A model generated the notes under the pieces. The model did no database searches and had not been told where the DNA came from. It worked only from the letters and a program-made list of their open reading frames with translations. A DNA stretch of 64,000 bases from Flavobacteriaceae bacterium (lineage in GTDB: Bacteria > Bacteroidota > Bacteroidia > Flavobacteriales > Flavobacteriaceae), in assembly GCA_947453885.1 (NCBI GenBank), contig CANGIF010000002.1, positions 78,230 through 142,229 of the forward strand, in the 5' to 3' direction. The position numbers and the translations under genes are program-made. Positions 13,961 to 25,345 of the stretch are shown here, one piece after another (within the stretch, counting starts at the first letter, position 1; each line of letters begins with the position of its first letter).

Positions 13961-15711
13961 AAATCAAATTTATAACTAGCTCCTATTAAAATTTGAAATC
14001 CTTGAACAGGATAATTCAACCATTTTTGATACGCTTGATTTGCAATATTATTTGCCTTAAAAAAAGCAGTAAAACGCTCATTGTATTTGTAGCCTAGATG
14101 GGCATTTACATCAAAATAATTTGGTACTGTTTTGCTATAATCTGAAACAGCAGTTAAAGATCCCAAGTCATTAACCTGTTGATCACTTCTAGCTCCAATA
14201 AAAAATAAATTTGTTCCAGCATACCAGTTCTTGGTAATGTTGGCTTCCAATTTAGCTTCGAATTTAACAGAAGGTAAATTCCATGCTTTTTCTTGATTTG
14301 TAGTTTTGTAATTACTAAAACTACCGTTAATTGCAAAACTTATGTCTTTTGAAAATTCTGCTTTTAATTCGCAAAATAAATTAACTGTTTTTACATTATC
14401 ATAAACAATGGTATAAGAATTTCCAAACGCATAACCATCTATATTTGTATTTAGAAAGGAATAGTCGTTACTTTTAAACAAAGCTTTGTTACGTTCATTT
14501 AATAGTGACGCTTTTACATTATAACTTATATAATTCGCTAGTTTCCCTTTTAATCCAGCATAAAAATCAAATTGTATATCAGTTGGTGTTATTCCAATAG
14601 TTGGTGATATAAATGGGTTTGAATTTGTAAAATTTCTATATGAATTTTGCTCTAAATTACCTTCCAATCCTGCATAAAAAATCATTAAATCACCAACAAC
14701 TTTATATGTTGTTACAATTTTAGGATACACATAAAAATTATTTTTATTTGCTTCATTGTTTGCGCTATAAAAAAAAGACATGCCCAAATTCATGGTCCAA
14801 TCATTTTTAATTAAAGAATAATTAGGATTTAATCCAAGATTTACAAAACTGTATTTCATTGAATATAAATTTGTTTCATAATAATCTTTATTAAAACCTC
14901 CACCAACATAATCAATAATTAAATTGGTTCTAAATTTATAATCTAAAACATCTAAAGTAAAATTTGGTTTTATAAAAAATTGATTTTCTATTGAACCGAA
15001 TCGATCCCAAAATCTATTATAGTTTAAAGCCATGTCGTTAAAAATTCCTTCATTTACAGCTATTTTACCTCCTAAATAAAAATTCAAATACTTTTGTTTT
15101 GGGTTAATAACTGACAAATCTGTTGGATAATTAACTATTTCATATTCTGAAGGTAAACCATACCAATTGTACATTTGTTTTTGAAATCCAATATTTAAAG
15201 TATAATTCAAATCTTTTTGTTGATTTTCATAAAGTGCATCAATTGATGTAGTACTAAAATTAGAGGCTAAATTGGTTCCTTTAACATTATTTAGAGAAGA
15301 TAAATGTCTAAACATCCCTCCAATAGATTCGCTTGTACTTAATTTTGTATTAGCAAAAAGTGCTGCATCTATAGTTGCAAAATTTCCAAAACCTAAAGTT
15401 GCAAAATTTTGAAAAAGTTTTTGCTTGGGTTCTTTTTCAATTTCAGATGCTTTTCCTTTATTAGGTGAAAAAGTTGAAGCCACTGGAAATGAAAAAATGG
15501 TGTATTGAATTGCCTCTTTCTTAGTAGTTTCTTCATCGTCCAAAATAGGTGTCTCTTTAACCTTAAAAGCATCTGAAACGGATGGAGTATATGTTTTTAC
15601 AACATTTACAACTTCAGTTCCAATGTTTTCGTCTTTTTTTTGTGCTGTAGTATTGTGCGTTTTTACAAAAAATACCGCAATAATAGCTATATATTGAATT
15701 CTAATTTTCAT
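13957..15711 (-). CDS. TonB-dependent receptor-like outer-membrane beta-barrel protein
   Basis: Signal peptide, alternating aromatic beta-strands, C-terminal NPVQGFQILIGASYKFDF-type strand ending in F. Confidence 0.75.
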   Translation of the reverse strand: MKIRIQYIAIIAVFFVKTHNTTAQKKDENIGTEVVNVVKTYTPSVSDAFKVKETPILDDEETTKKEAIQYTIFSFPVASTFSPNKGKASEIEKEPKQKLFQNFATLGFGNFATIDAALFANTKLSTSESIGGMFRHLSSLNNVKGTNLASNFSTTSIDALYENQQKDLNYTLNIGFQKQMYNWYGLPSEYEIVNYPTDLSVINPKQKYLNFYLGGKIAVNEGIFNDMALNYNRFWDRFGSIENQFFIKPNFTLDVLDYKFRTNLIIDYVGGGFNKDYYETNLYSMKYSFVNLGLNPNYSLIKNDWTMNLGMSFFYSANNEANKNNFYVYPKIVTTYKVVGDLMIFYAGLEGNLEQNSYRNFTNSNPFISPTIGITPTDIQFDFYAGLKGKLANYISYNVKASLLNERNKALFKSNDYSFLNTNIDGYAFGNSYTIVYDNVKTVNLFCELKAEFSKDISFAINGSFSNYKTTNQEKAWNLPSVKFEAKLEANITKNWYAGTNLFFIGARSDQQVNDLGSLTAVSDYSKTVPNYFDVNAHLGYKYNERFTAFFKANNIANQAYQKWLNYPVQGFQILIGASYKFDF

Positions 15712-15751
15712 AATTGTTTATTTTACTTTCAGCTAAATATAATTCAAAACC

Positions 15752-18700
15752 TTACTTAATAATTGATGCATTTTTTTTAGCTTCTTGTTCTTTTATAGTT
15801 GCTAATTCACTTTGTGCTTCTTCAACAACATTACTAAATTCTTTAAAATTTTCTATAATTGCATTTAATATATAGGTTGCTTGAAAACTGTCTTTTAAAC
15901 TAAAAAAGTTTTTGGCCATAACAAGTAAACTTTTAGCTCCGTAATATTTATAACCAGAAAAATCTTTAGAAATAATTTGTATTACTTTATTAGATGCTTC
16001 AAACTTTCCATCTTTATTTTTGAAATACGCATCATAATAAAGTGCTTCTGCTTCAAGTTCTCCTTTTGCAATTAAAAGTAATTTAGCATAAGCTACTCTT
16101 GCTTTAGGTTCGTCATTATTTGAAATAGCTGCTCTTGCAATCATAATTTGTGCATCTGATTTTACATTTGTTTCTGATTTAGGATTTGATAAAACTTTTT
16201 CCGCATAAATAACAGCATTTGTATAGTCTTTTTCTTCAAAACTTGCTTTCATTAAATTTGCTTGTGCATATAATACATTTTGAGGAAAATCCGCTTCGGT
16301 TTCTAATCTTTTTAAAACAGGAATGGCATTTTTAAACGCGCCAACTTTTAAATGTATTTGAGCTAATCTAACTAAGGATTGTTCTGTATATTCGCTTCTT
16401 GGTTTTGACAAAACCATTTCATAAAGTGGAATTGCATTGTTCTCTAACTCTTCGGAAAAGTATAATTGTGCCAAATAAAAACTAACTTTCAATGCGTGAA
16501 TTCCATTTGGAAATTTGGCCAAATAATTAGTAAAACCTGAAATAGATGCTTTAGTATTACTTTGAAGATAAAATTTTTCAGCAGATTTAAAAGTATCGTT
16601 ATCCAATTCACTGTCTGAAACTTCAATGAAATTTAGCGTTTTAACCCATGTTCCATATTCGTCAACTTTTCCGTTATCTACATATATCAATCGAGCTGAT
16701 GCAACTGCTTCTATAGCTTCAGGTGTATTGGGATAATCAGCAGCAACTTTTTTAAATTTTAAAATAGCTAAATCATCATTGTCTGAATTGTAATAAATCA
16801 AACCTTGTTTCAATATTGCTTTTGCATTATAAGTTCCATTTGGAGTTTCCAATAATAATTGATCATAAGTTTTTAATGCTAATTCTGATTTTTTTTCAGT
16901 TACTAACGTGTTTGCTAATTCAAACAAAACATCATCTTTATATTTTGACTTTGGAAAATCCTTTAAAAATTTATTAAAATCTTCAATTTTTTTGTCATTT
17001 CTGTTTACAAATCCATAGCTAATTGCTTTTTGAAATGCTGCGTAATCTGCATCAATACTTTTTAATTCAATTGCTTTGTTGTAGGCCTCCATAGCAGGCC
17101 AGTACTTTAAAGTTACAAAACGACAATCTCCTAATCTTAAATAACTGTCAGATAAACGTATTTTATCGTCTTTTACTGTTTCTATTTCGGTTTGAAAATA
17201 AGGTATGGCTAATTCATACTCTTTTTGTTTAAAATAACAATAACCTATATTGTAATTGCTATTTTTATATTCCAATGTTTTCTTTGATTCAGTGCTGTTT
17301 TGAAACTGCTTAAAACTTAGCAATGCTTCGCTAAAATTATCCAATACGTATTCAGTTTCACCTTTCCAAAAAGTTGCTCTTGTAACAAATAAACTGCTTC
17401 TAGGTTCAGAAATTGATTTCTTAAACATTGTTAAAGCTTCTTGATAGTTTCCATCTGTAAATAGTTGCAAACCTCTATAAAATGTCACTTTTTGAAACGC
17501 AGGTTTGTTTTCGGGTAAGTTGTTCTTTTCTAGTAAAACTAAGGCACCCTTATAATTTTTAGAGGTTATATATGAATTAATTAATAAAGTTTCTAGTTCA
17601 TCATTATTTGAATTTTTAGGGTATTTTTCTATAAAATTATTCAAAACATCAGGAATTGATTGGTAAGGATTTCCAATTTCATAACTTAATTTAGCATAAT
17701 TTAAAAAAGCATCTTCTTGAATTTTAACATCAAAATTCATCTCTGAAGCATTTTTAAAAGCATTTAAAGCTTGTTGTTTTTTATCCGTTTTTAAATAGCA
17801 CTCCGCTAAATGATAATAACCATTTTGAGCTACTTCATCTTTACCATTTATAATTGAATTGAATTGTGAAATAGCGTTTTCAAAATCGTTTTGTTTGTAA
17901 AAAGTGTAACCCAATTGATAAAAATCAGTATTTGTCCATTTTCCATTTTTTCCTTTATATTCTTTTAAAAATGGAAGTGCTTTTTCAAATTGATTTAAAT
18001 TAAAATAACTTTCTCCTATAATTTTGTTTAATTCTGATTTTTCAATTAAGCTTGATTTTGGCATCGCAACTGTACCTAATTCTATTGCTTTACGGAATTC
18101 ACCTGATTTAAAACTCATATCAGCCTGAAAATAGGATAATTTTTCTTTGTATTTATCATCGTTAACAACTTGATTAAACTGATTATTAGCTTCTTTAAAA
18201 TCGTCAACTTCGTATGCCATAAAACCTAAATAGTATTTTGCTTGATTACCATATACAGACGAATTAATTACTTTGCTAAAAAAAACGGTTGCATTCTTAA
18301 AATTTTTGGTTGCAAAAAAACAATATCCTTTATGAAAATTATATTTTTCTAATTCCTCTTTTGACCAATTTAGTTCATCTGCTTTATCTAACCAAACCAA
18401 AGCTTGATCATAGTTTCCTTGATTAAATTTAATCAAAGCAATATCAATATAGGCTTGATTAAGTTTTGGAGATGTAGGGAAATCTTTTATGAAATTCTCA
18501 ATTAAAAATACAGCATTTGCCTGATCTAATTGTAAAGCACAATTTGAAACATAATATGCACAATCTGAAAGTAAATCGTTATCAGTAGTTGTATTTTTAA
18601 TTTTTTCAAATAAAAGCTGAGCAGATTGAAATTGTTTGTTTTTAAAAAGTACCAAAGCTTGATTATAATCGACAAGATTATTTGAATAAATAGCAGTTTT

Positions 18701-18766
18701 TTGAGCACTTATTATACTCGTTAATAACAAAAAAGAAACCCAAATTAACTTATTATAATTTCGCAT
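15752..18766 (-). CDS. Large tetratricopeptide-repeat protein
   Basis: Repeated TPR units (YYHLAECYLKTDKKQQALNAFKNA, YRLGDCRFVTLKYWPAMEAYNKAI etc.), N-terminal signal sequence; internal Met start chosen. Confidence 0.85.
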   Translation of the reverse strand: MRNYNKLIWVSFLLLTSIISAQKTAIYSNNLVDYNQALVLFKNKQFQSAQLLFEKIKNTTTDNDLLSDCAYYVSNCALQLDQANAVFLIENFIKDFPTSPKLNQAYIDIALIKFNQGNYDQALVWLDKADELNWSKEELEKYNFHKGYCFFATKNFKNATVFFSKVINSSVYGNQAKYYLGFMAYEVDDFKEANNQFNQVVNDDKYKEKLSYFQADMSFKSGEFRKAIELGTVAMPKSSLIEKSELNKIIGESYFNLNQFEKALPFLKEYKGKNGKWTNTDFYQLGYTFYKQNDFENAISQFNSIINGKDEVAQNGYYHLAECYLKTDKKQQALNAFKNASEMNFDVKIQEDAFLNYAKLSYEIGNPYQSIPDVLNNFIEKYPKNSNNDELETLLINSYITSKNYKGALVLLEKNNLPENKPAFQKVTFYRGLQLFTDGNYQEALTMFKKSISEPRSSLFVTRATFWKGETEYVLDNFSEALLSFKQFQNSTESKKTLEYKNSNYNIGYCYFKQKEYELAIPYFQTEIETVKDDKIRLSDSYLRLGDCRFVTLKYWPAMEAYNKAIELKSIDADYAAFQKAISYGFVNRNDKKIEDFNKFLKDFPKSKYKDDVLFELANTLVTEKKSELALKTYDQLLLETPNGTYNAKAILKQGLIYYNSDNDDLAILKFKKVAADYPNTPEAIEAVASARLIYVDNGKVDEYGTWVKTLNFIEVSDSELDNDTFKSAEKFYLQSNTKASISGFTNYLAKFPNGIHALKVSFYLAQLYFSEELENNAIPLYEMVLSKPRSEYTEQSLVRLAQIHLKVGAFKNAIPVLKRLETEADFPQNVLYAQANLMKASFEEKDYTNAVIYAEKVLSNPKSETNVKSDAQIMIARAAISNNDEPKARVAYAKLLLIAKGELEAEALYYDAYFKNKDGKFEASNKVIQIISKDFSGYKYYGAKSLLVMAKNFFSLKDSFQATYILNAIIENFKEFSNVVEEAQSELATIKEQEAKKNASIIK

Positions 18767-19040
18767 AATATCATTTTTAGTAATCAATTTCAAAAGTACT
18801 ATAGTTATTTTACTAACGTGAATATATTGTGATTTATTGTAAACATTTTTTTAAACAAAATATAAATGACTGAAGTTACTTAAATAAAACCATTAGACTT
18901 TAAAAATTCAAAACCTCAGTTTTTGTAATCTATCTATCGTTTATTTTAAACTTTTAAAATAATTTGTTGATAATTTATAAATATTAAAATTTAACACTAA
19001 TTATAAAACTCATTTTTAACATGTTAAGTCTTAAGCAATG

Positions 19041-19077
19041 TTGTTGACAAAAAACAATAATAAAAGAATTATATTTG
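19041..19077 (+). promoter_or_regulatory. Putative Bacteroidota-type promoter upstream of the orphan ORF at 19184
   Basis: TTG ... TATATTTG (19070-19077); nearest TTG at 19044 gives a 23-nt spacer. Confidence 0.4.
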
Positions 19078-19183
19078 TTATATTTTTAATAGATTTGAAA
19101 AATTATAAAATTAATTAATATTCAATATTTATTGAAGAATTACTTTTTGAAAAATCTATTGAAATTTTAAGAAAAAAAACTGA

Positions 19184-19855
19184 ATGAAACGTCATTTACA
19201 TAAATATTATAAAAAATTTAAAAAACTTTTTAATTTTAATAATGAGTATGCAAGAATGCTTTATTATCAATCATTCTATTACAAATCTTTTTATTATCAA
19301 TCTCCCAGGCATAAAAAGCACACAATAGATACTTATCTTAAATTACATCAAGAATGTACTAATTCAAACTTCATTACTACTGATTTGAAGATAGCTTTTT
19401 CAGATGATTTACCTTTTGGAAGTTCCATTCGACAAGCAAAAAAAATAATTGGAACGCCAAATTTTAAAAGTGAAGATGAAGATATAAATCTTGAAATTTT
19501 ATATTACAGATTATTGATTGGCTCTCATAAAGTAAAATGTCAACTTTTTTTTTATGAAAATGAACTTTTTTTGTATAGTTATACATTTTCTCATATAAAA
19601 AACATGAACAACAATGAGGTATTGGAAACTATTAAAGCAAAATATTTGAATGAAAATCAAAAATATTCAAAGGAAATAATTAAGGACAATTATAACAATT
19701 GTTTACATTTTGAGGATGAAGTGGCTTTAACTTTAAGCTATACATCTTTATCAAGTAAGTTTTACAACAAAATTCTTGAAAATGACATTGAAATTCAAAA
19801 AATGAAAAATGAAGAAAGAAATAAAAATTCAAAAACATTATTCAAAAGAATATAA
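19184..19855 (+). CDS. Hypothetical protein of unknown family
   Basis: 223-aa ORF with ATG start, no recognised motif, basic aromatic N-terminus with YYQSFYYKSFYYQSPRHKK. Confidence 0.55.
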   Translation: MKRHLHKYYKKFKKLFNFNNEYARMLYYQSFYYKSFYYQSPRHKKHTIDTYLKLHQECTNSNFITTDLKIAFSDDLPFGSSIRQAKKIIGTPNFKSEDEDINLEILYYRLLIGSHKVKCQLFFYENELFLYSYTFSHIKNMNNNEVLETIKAKYLNENQKYSKEIIKDNYNNCLHFEDEVALTLSYTSLSSKFYNKILENDIEIQKMKNEERNKNSKTLFKRI

Positions 19856-19894
19856 AAAACATTGTTTTTATTAAACATTTTTTATTAAAATTGT

Positions 19895-20935
19895 TTATTT
19901 AATAAACTCTATTTTTTGTGCTTCTTCTTCATTTAAGCTGTCAAAAAAACCTTGTTCGTTCATCCAATCATCGCTAAAAACTTTACTCATATAACGTGAT
20001 CCGTGATCCGGAAATATAGCAATAACATTACTATTTTCGTTAAATTCTCCTTCCTGTGCGTATTGTTTAATAGCTTGAAGAACTGCTCCTGAAGTATAAC
20101 CAACAAATAAACCTTCTTTTTTAGCTATTTCTCTCGTTGTGTGAGCACTTTCTTCGTCTGATACTTTCATAAATTTATCTATAACATCAAAATCAGTAGC
20201 AGTTGGAATCAAATTTTTTCCTAAACCTTCAATTCTGTAGGGATAAATTTCTTTAAGATCAAATTCTTTGGTTTCGTGGTATTTTTTTAAAACAGATCCA
20301 AAAGCATCTACTCCTAAAACTCTTATCGCAGGATTTTTTTCTTTTAAATATTTAGCAGTTCCAGAAATAGTACCGCCTGTTCCACTGCAAGCAATTAAAT
20401 GAGTAATTTTTCCATTAGTTTGCTCCCAAATTTCAGGTCCTGTCGTTTTATAATGGGCATCAATATTTAATTGGTTAAAATATTGGTTTATATAAACTGA
20501 GCCTTTGGTTTCGTTATGTAATCGCTTTGCAACGTTATAATAGGAACGCTCATCGTCAGCAGCAACATGAGCAGGACAAACATAAACCTTTGCTCCTAAA
20601 CTACGCAACATATCTATTTTATCCTTAGATGATTTAGAAGTTACAGCCAAAACACAACTGTATCCTTTAATTATACTAACCATCGCTAAACTAAAACCAG
20701 TATTACCAGATGTAGTTTCAATAATTGTATCTCCAGGTTTTAATATCCCTCTCTTTTCAGCTTCTTCAATAATAAATAAAGCAATTCTATCTTTTGTAGA
20801 ATGTCCAGGATTAAAAGCTTCTACTTTTGCATAGAAATTACCTTTTAAATTTTGGGTAACTTTATTTAGTTTAATAAGTGGAGTGTTACCTATTAATTCC
20901 AATACATTATTGTAAGCATTTATTTGTTCTTTCAT
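19895..20935 (-). CDS. PLP-dependent cysteine synthase / cystathionine beta-synthase family protein
   Basis: [23 protein letters not shown] (PLP Lys), [31 protein letters not shown]. Confidence 0.92.
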   Translation of the reverse strand: MKEQINAYNNVLELIGNTPLIKLNKVTQNLKGNFYAKVEAFNPGHSTKDRIALFIIEEAEKRGILKPGDTIIETTSGNTGFSLAMVSIIKGYSCVLAVTSKSSKDKIDMLRSLGAKVYVCPAHVAADDERSYYNVAKRLHNETKGSVYINQYFNQLNIDAHYKTTGPEIWEQTNGKITHLIACSGTGGTISGTAKYLKEKNPAIRVLGVDAFGSVLKKYHETKEFDLKEIYPYRIEGLGKNLIPTATDFDVIDKFMKVSDEESAHTTREIAKKEGLFVGYTSGAVLQAIKQYAQEGEFNENSNVIAIFPDHGSRYMSKVFSDDWMNEQGFFDSLNEEEAQKIEFIK

Positions 20936-21017
20936 AAAAGTAAAGTCAAGGCAAATGGTTAAAATTGAAATGATGCAATTCTTAGCCGTTGCAAATTTAA
21001 TAAAAAAAAAATTTAAT

Positions 21018-23072
21018 CTATTTTTTTATTCCTTCTAATTCAAATAAAAAAATAAACTCTTTAGCCAGTTCCTTTAAATCTTCGTATCTTCCTGAAGCGC
21101 CACCGTGACCTGCATCCATATTTATATCGAAATAAAGCTTTTTCGTATCTGTTTTAGTAGCTCTCAATTTAGCTACCCATTTTGCAGGTTCCCAATATTG
21201 AACTTGAGAATCATGTAAACCTGTTGAGATATACATATTGGGATAGTTTTGAGCCGTCACGTTATCATAAGGTGAATAAGACAACATGTATTCAAAATAT
21301 TCTTTTTTATTAGGATTTCCCCATTCATCATATTCTCCAGTTGTTAAAGGTATGCTGTCGTCTAACATTGTTGTTACCACATCTACAAAAGGGACTTGAG
21401 CAATAATACCGTTATATAATTCTGGATTTGTATTAGCTATAACTCCCATTAATAATCCACCAGCTGATCCACCTTCAGCATATAAATGCTTATTTGAAGT
21501 ATATTTTTCATCTATCAAAAATTGGGAACAAGCAACAAAATCAGTAAATGTGTTTTTCTTTGTTAATAATTTACCCCCTTCGTACCAATTCCTTCCTAAA
21601 TCCTCTCCCCCTCTTACATGCGCAATTGCAAAAATAAAGCCTCTATCTAATAAGCTCAATCTTGTTGATGAAAAACTAGCATCCATTGAATATCCATAAG
21701 AACCATAAGCATATAAAAGTAATGGATTAGTACCTTTTTTCTGAATTTTTTTATGGTAAACAAGTGAGATAGGTATTTTAGTTCCATCGATTGCAACAGC
21801 CCAAATACGCTCTTCAATATAATTACTTTTTATAAATGTACCTCCTACTACTTCTTGTTCTTTTTTGATTTCTTTTTCATGTGTTTTCATGTTAAAATCA
21901 ATAATTGAAGAAGGAGTCGCTAACGATTGGTAGGAATATCTTAAAATAGTTGTGTCAAAATCAACATTTGTACCGGTAAAAGCCGTATATGTTTCGCTTT
22001 CAAACGGTAAATAATAATCAATTTCCGAATCCCATGATCGAATTCTTATTTTGTTTAAACCATTGCTTCGTTCTTCAAGCACTAAGAAGTCTTTAAAGAT
22101 TTCAACGTCTTCTAACAATACATCATTTCTATGGGGTATTACTTCTTTCCAAAACTTTTTATTTGTTTTATTTTCAGGCGTTTTTAACAATTTGAAATTA
22201 TCAGCTCCATCACAATTTGATTTAATATAAAAATAATCGTTATAATGTGAAATTGCATATTCAACACCTCTTTTTCTTTTTTGGAAAACTCGAAAATTAC
22301 CATCTGGATTGTCAGCTTCTAGGATTTGGTATTCTGAAGATAAAGTACTTGCAGCTTCAATAGCTAGATATTTTCTTGATTTTGATTTTGCAATCTCAAC
22401 ACTAAAAGTTTCGTCTTTTTCAAAATAAACTAATTCTGGATTTAAGTTTGAACCAATTTTATATTTAAAAATTTTATCTGATCGAAGCGTACCTAAATCT
22501 TGACTTGAAAAAAATAATGTTTCATTATCATTTGCCCAAACTGCATTTCCAGTTGTATTTTCAATAACATCTTCTGATACCAAATGTGTTTCTAAATTTT
22601 TAATCTTAAGTGTATAAATTCTTCTACCAATTATATCAAAACTAAACAAAGCCAATTTATTGTTAGGACTAACACTTATACTTCCCAATTGGAAAAAAGC
22701 TTGTCCATTTGCCATTTCATTACAATCAAAAAGCAGTTCCTCTGGAGCGTCTATAAATTCTTTCCTTCTAGTATAAAGTGGGTAGTTTTTTCCTTTTTCC
22801 ATTCTAGTAAAATAGTAATAGCCATTATAAAAATAAGGAACAGAAGTATCATCTTCTTTAATTCTTGACTTCATCTCTTCATACAAATTGTTTTGAAATT
22901 CTTTTGTATGAGCCGTTTGTTCTTGGTAATAGGCGTTTTCTTGGTTTAAGTAGTTTAGTACTTCTGGGTTTTCTCTGTTATTCAACCAATAGTAATTATC
23001 TATTCGAATTTGGTTGTGTTTGCGAAGTTTTTTAGGGATTATTTTGGCAATCGGAGCGTTTGTATTTGGCAT
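21018..23072 (-). CDS. ptrB: S9 family oligopeptidase B-like serine peptidase
   Basis: [90 protein letters not shown]. Confidence 0.93.
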   Translation of the reverse strand: MPNTNAPIAKIIPKKLRKHNQIRIDNYYWLNNRENPEVLNYLNQENAYYQEQTAHTKEFQNNLYEEMKSRIKEDDTSVPYFYNGYYYFTRMEKGKNYPLYTRRKEFIDAPEELLFDCNEMANGQAFFQLGSISVSPNNKLALFSFDIIGRRIYTLKIKNLETHLVSEDVIENTTGNAVWANDNETLFFSSQDLGTLRSDKIFKYKIGSNLNPELVYFEKDETFSVEIAKSKSRKYLAIEAASTLSSEYQILEADNPDGNFRVFQKRKRGVEYAISHYNDYFYIKSNCDGADNFKLLKTPENKTNKKFWKEVIPHRNDVLLEDVEIFKDFLVLEERSNGLNKIRIRSWDSEIDYYLPFESETYTAFTGTNVDFDTTILRYSYQSLATPSSIIDFNMKTHEKEIKKEQEVVGGTFIKSNYIEERIWAVAIDGTKIPISLVYHKKIQKKGTNPLLLYAYGSYGYSMDASFSSTRLSLLDRGFIFAIAHVRGGEDLGRNWYEGGKLLTKKNTFTDFVACSQFLIDEKYTSNKHLYAEGGSAGGLLMGVIANTNPELYNGIIAQVPFVDVVTTMLDDSIPLTTGEYDEWGNPNKKEYFEYMLSYSPYDNVTAQNYPNMYISTGLHDSQVQYWEPAKWVAKLRATKTDTKKLYFDINMDAGHGGASGRYEDLKELAKEFIFLFELEGIKK

Positions 23073-23155
23073 GTTTTTGAATTCTTTTGATACTATTAAA
23101 AATGTAAATTTAAAAGAAACTGGTTTTGTTTTAAGAGTTTTTAGTTTTTATTAAC

Positions 23156-23188
23156 TTTTGAAAGTTAAAGTTCAAAACCCTAAATTTG
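23156..23188 (+). promoter_or_regulatory. Bacteroidota-type promoter for the ybaB-like gene
   Basis: TTTTG (23156-23160)-N20-TAAATTTG (23181-23188), 28 nt before the ATG. Confidence 0.65.
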
Positions 23189-23215
23189 CATTCAAATAAT
23201 TTAAAACTATACATT

Positions 23216-23536
23216 ATGGACTTAATGGGAATGATGGGAAAAATGAAAGAAACCCAACAAAGAATGGAAGCTACTAAAAAAAGACTCGACACTGTTTTAG
23301 TTGATGAGCAAAGTAGCGACGGTTTGTTAAAAATAACGGTTACTGCCAATCAAAATATTAAAAGTTTCTCGATTGACAATACGCTTTTGGAAGACAAAGA
23401 GCAACTAGAAGATTATTTAATTTTAGTTACCAATAAAGCACTTGAAAAAGCAAAATCAATTAATCAGGCCGAACTTGATGCTGTTGCTAAAATGGACTTA
23501 CCTATGATTCCTGGTATGGAAGATTTGTTTAAATAA
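23216..23536 (+). CDS. YbaB/EbfC family nucleoid-associated protein
   Basis: [54 protein letters not shown]; internal ATG preferred over the track start. Confidence 0.85.
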   Translation: MDLMGMMGKMKETQQRMEATKKRLDTVLVDEQSSDGLLKITVTANQNIKSFSIDNTLLEDKEQLEDYLILVTNKALEKAKSINQAELDAVAKMDLPMIPGMEDLFK

Positions 23537-23642
23537 AATGGAAATATCACAAATAAAAGATAAATTTTAGTTCGTAAATTTAAAAAAAACTAAATTTGGT
23601 CAAACTTTATTTTCAGGAATTAAAAACCATAAAAATATTAAT

Positions 23643-24161
23643 ATGAAAAAAATTGTTATCCCCTTTATTACGTTTCTTTTATTTGTAGGATTCGTAAGCT
23701 GTACAGGTCCTCAAGGTCCACAAGGTACCAATGGACAAGACGGATTGTTGAGTCAAGTATATGAAATTTCAAATGTAAATTTTGTTGCGTCAGGCTTTTC
23801 TGTTTTGTACAATTTTAGCACTCCAATTTATGCTTCTGACCACGTTTTGATATATCGTTTGGCGGGAACAACAACTCTAGGTGCCGATATTTGGAAACCT
23901 TTACCTGAAACTTATTTTTTTCCAGATGGAACATTGGATTTTAGTTATAATTTTAATTTTTCTAAAAACGATTTCCAAATTTATTTAGATGGAAATAACT
24001 TACAGACAGTAACTGATGCATATCGATTAGGACAAGTTTTTAGAATTGTAGTTGTTCCAGGAGTATTTGTTAACAAAATGAATAGCACTACTCCAACTAG
24101 TTATAATGAGCTCATTAAAAAATATAACATTGACGAATCCAAAATAATTCAATTGAAATAA
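23643..24161 (+). CDS. Putative lipoprotein with a short collagen-like GPQGPQGTNGQDG segment
   Basis: Lipobox LFVGFVSC followed by Gly-X-Y repeats. Confidence 0.7.
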   Translation: MKKIVIPFITFLLFVGFVSCTGPQGPQGTNGQDGLLSQVYEISNVNFVASGFSVLYNFSTPIYASDHVLIYRLAGTTTLGADIWKPLPETYFFPDGTLDFSYNFNFSKNDFQIYLDGNNLQTVTDAYRLGQVFRIVVVPGVFVNKMNSTTPTSYNELIKKYNIDESKIIQLK

Positions 24162-24167
24162 ATTTTT

Positions 24168-24209
24168 AAAAAATCCATCTATTAGTTTTTTCTGTAGATG
24201 GATTTTTTT
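24168..24209. terminator. Bidirectional Rho-independent terminator
   Basis: AAAAAATCCATCTA...TAGATGGATTTTTTT between convergent genes. Confidence 0.92.
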
Positions 24210-25161
24210 AAGCTTCTTTTTTATTATTATTATCCGAAATTGTTATAGAAACTAAAACTCCAATTAGTAAACTAACCGCAATAAATGCTAACGAAATCCA
24301 TTCAGGTATATTGAGGTAGTTTTTTAATATCATTTTCATTCCCACAAAACTTAAAATAGCAATTAAACTATATTCCAAAAAACTAAATTTTTCGAGCATA
24401 TTTGCCAAAAAGAAGTACATGGATCGAAGTCCTAAAATTGCAAAAATATTAGACGTAAAAACAATAAAAGGGTCGGAAGAAATTGCTAAAATTGCAGGGA
24501 CACTATCTAAAGCAAACAAAACATCCATGACTTCTATGATCAAAAGCGCTACAAATAAAGGAGTTGCTTTAGTTTTGTTTTCTAACCTCATAAAAAAATT
24601 ACCTTTTTGATGTTCTGATGAAATAGGAATTATTTTTCCAATAATTTTAAAAACAAAGGAATGTTTTGGATCAAAAACATCTTCTTCCTTTTTAAAAAGC
24701 ATTTTTATAGCTGTAAAAAGCAAAAAAGCACCAAACACATAGGATGTCCAACTGAATTTGTGAATCAAAACCACACCAAAATAAATCATTAGCCCTCTAA
24801 AAATTAAAGCGCCTAAAATGCCCCAAAACAAAATGCGGTGTTGGTATTTTTGAGGTATTTTAAATGCTGTAAAGATTATAGCCATCACAAAAATATTGTC
24901 GGCACTCAAAGAAAGCTCAATCAAATAGCCTGTTACATACTTCATAGAAGCAGCTAAAGGTTGTAGATGATTTGGATTTTCAAGCACACCTGCATTATAA
25001 AGTCCATAAATTACTACCGAAAATAAAAGCGAAACTGATACCCATATCAGTGTCCACAGTGTTGCTTCCTTAGTAGTTATAATATGTGGTGTTTTATTAA
25101 AAACACCTAAATCTAAACCAAGAATTACAAGTATTATACCTATAAATAAAATCCAAACCAT
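24208..25161 (-). CDS. TerC family integral membrane protein
   Basis: ELSLSADNIFVMAIIF, EVMDVLFALDSVPAILAIS, SNIFAILGLRSMYFFL. Confidence 0.93.
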   Translation of the reverse strand: MVWILFIGIILVILGLDLGVFNKTPHIITTKEATLWTLIWVSVSLLFSVVIYGLYNAGVLENPNHLQPLAASMKYVTGYLIELSLSADNIFVMAIIFTAFKIPQKYQHRILFWGILGALIFRGLMIYFGVVLIHKFSWTSYVFGAFLLFTAIKMLFKKEEDVFDPKHSFVFKIIGKIIPISSEHQKGNFFMRLENKTKATPLFVALLIIEVMDVLFALDSVPAILAISSDPFIVFTSNIFAILGLRSMYFFLANMLEKFSFLEYSLIAILSFVGMKMILKNYLNIPEWISLAFIAVSLLIGVLVSITISDNNNKKEA

Positions 25162-25298
25162 AGTGTATATTTATTTGAATACAAATATACTTTATTGTTT
25201 TGTTTAAATAAAATTGAATTTAAACCTTAAAAATAACTTTTTTTTCAATTTACCCCCTAAAAAAATAAGGTTACAATAATAGTATGCCATTTTTTTAT

Positions 25299-25306
25299 TA
25301 TTTTTG
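25299..25306 (+). promoter_or_regulatory. Putative -7 box upstream of the GSIII gene
   Basis: TATTTTTG (TAnnTTTG), 40 nt before the ATG. Confidence 0.4.
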
Positions 25307-25345
25307 CAATGTTTTTAAAAGGGTTTAATCAATAAAATACAACTT

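Noticed and set aside
15752-18766. TPR repeats as a DNA-level tandem repeat
   Set aside because: Units are degenerate at DNA level; the repetition is only at protein motif level.
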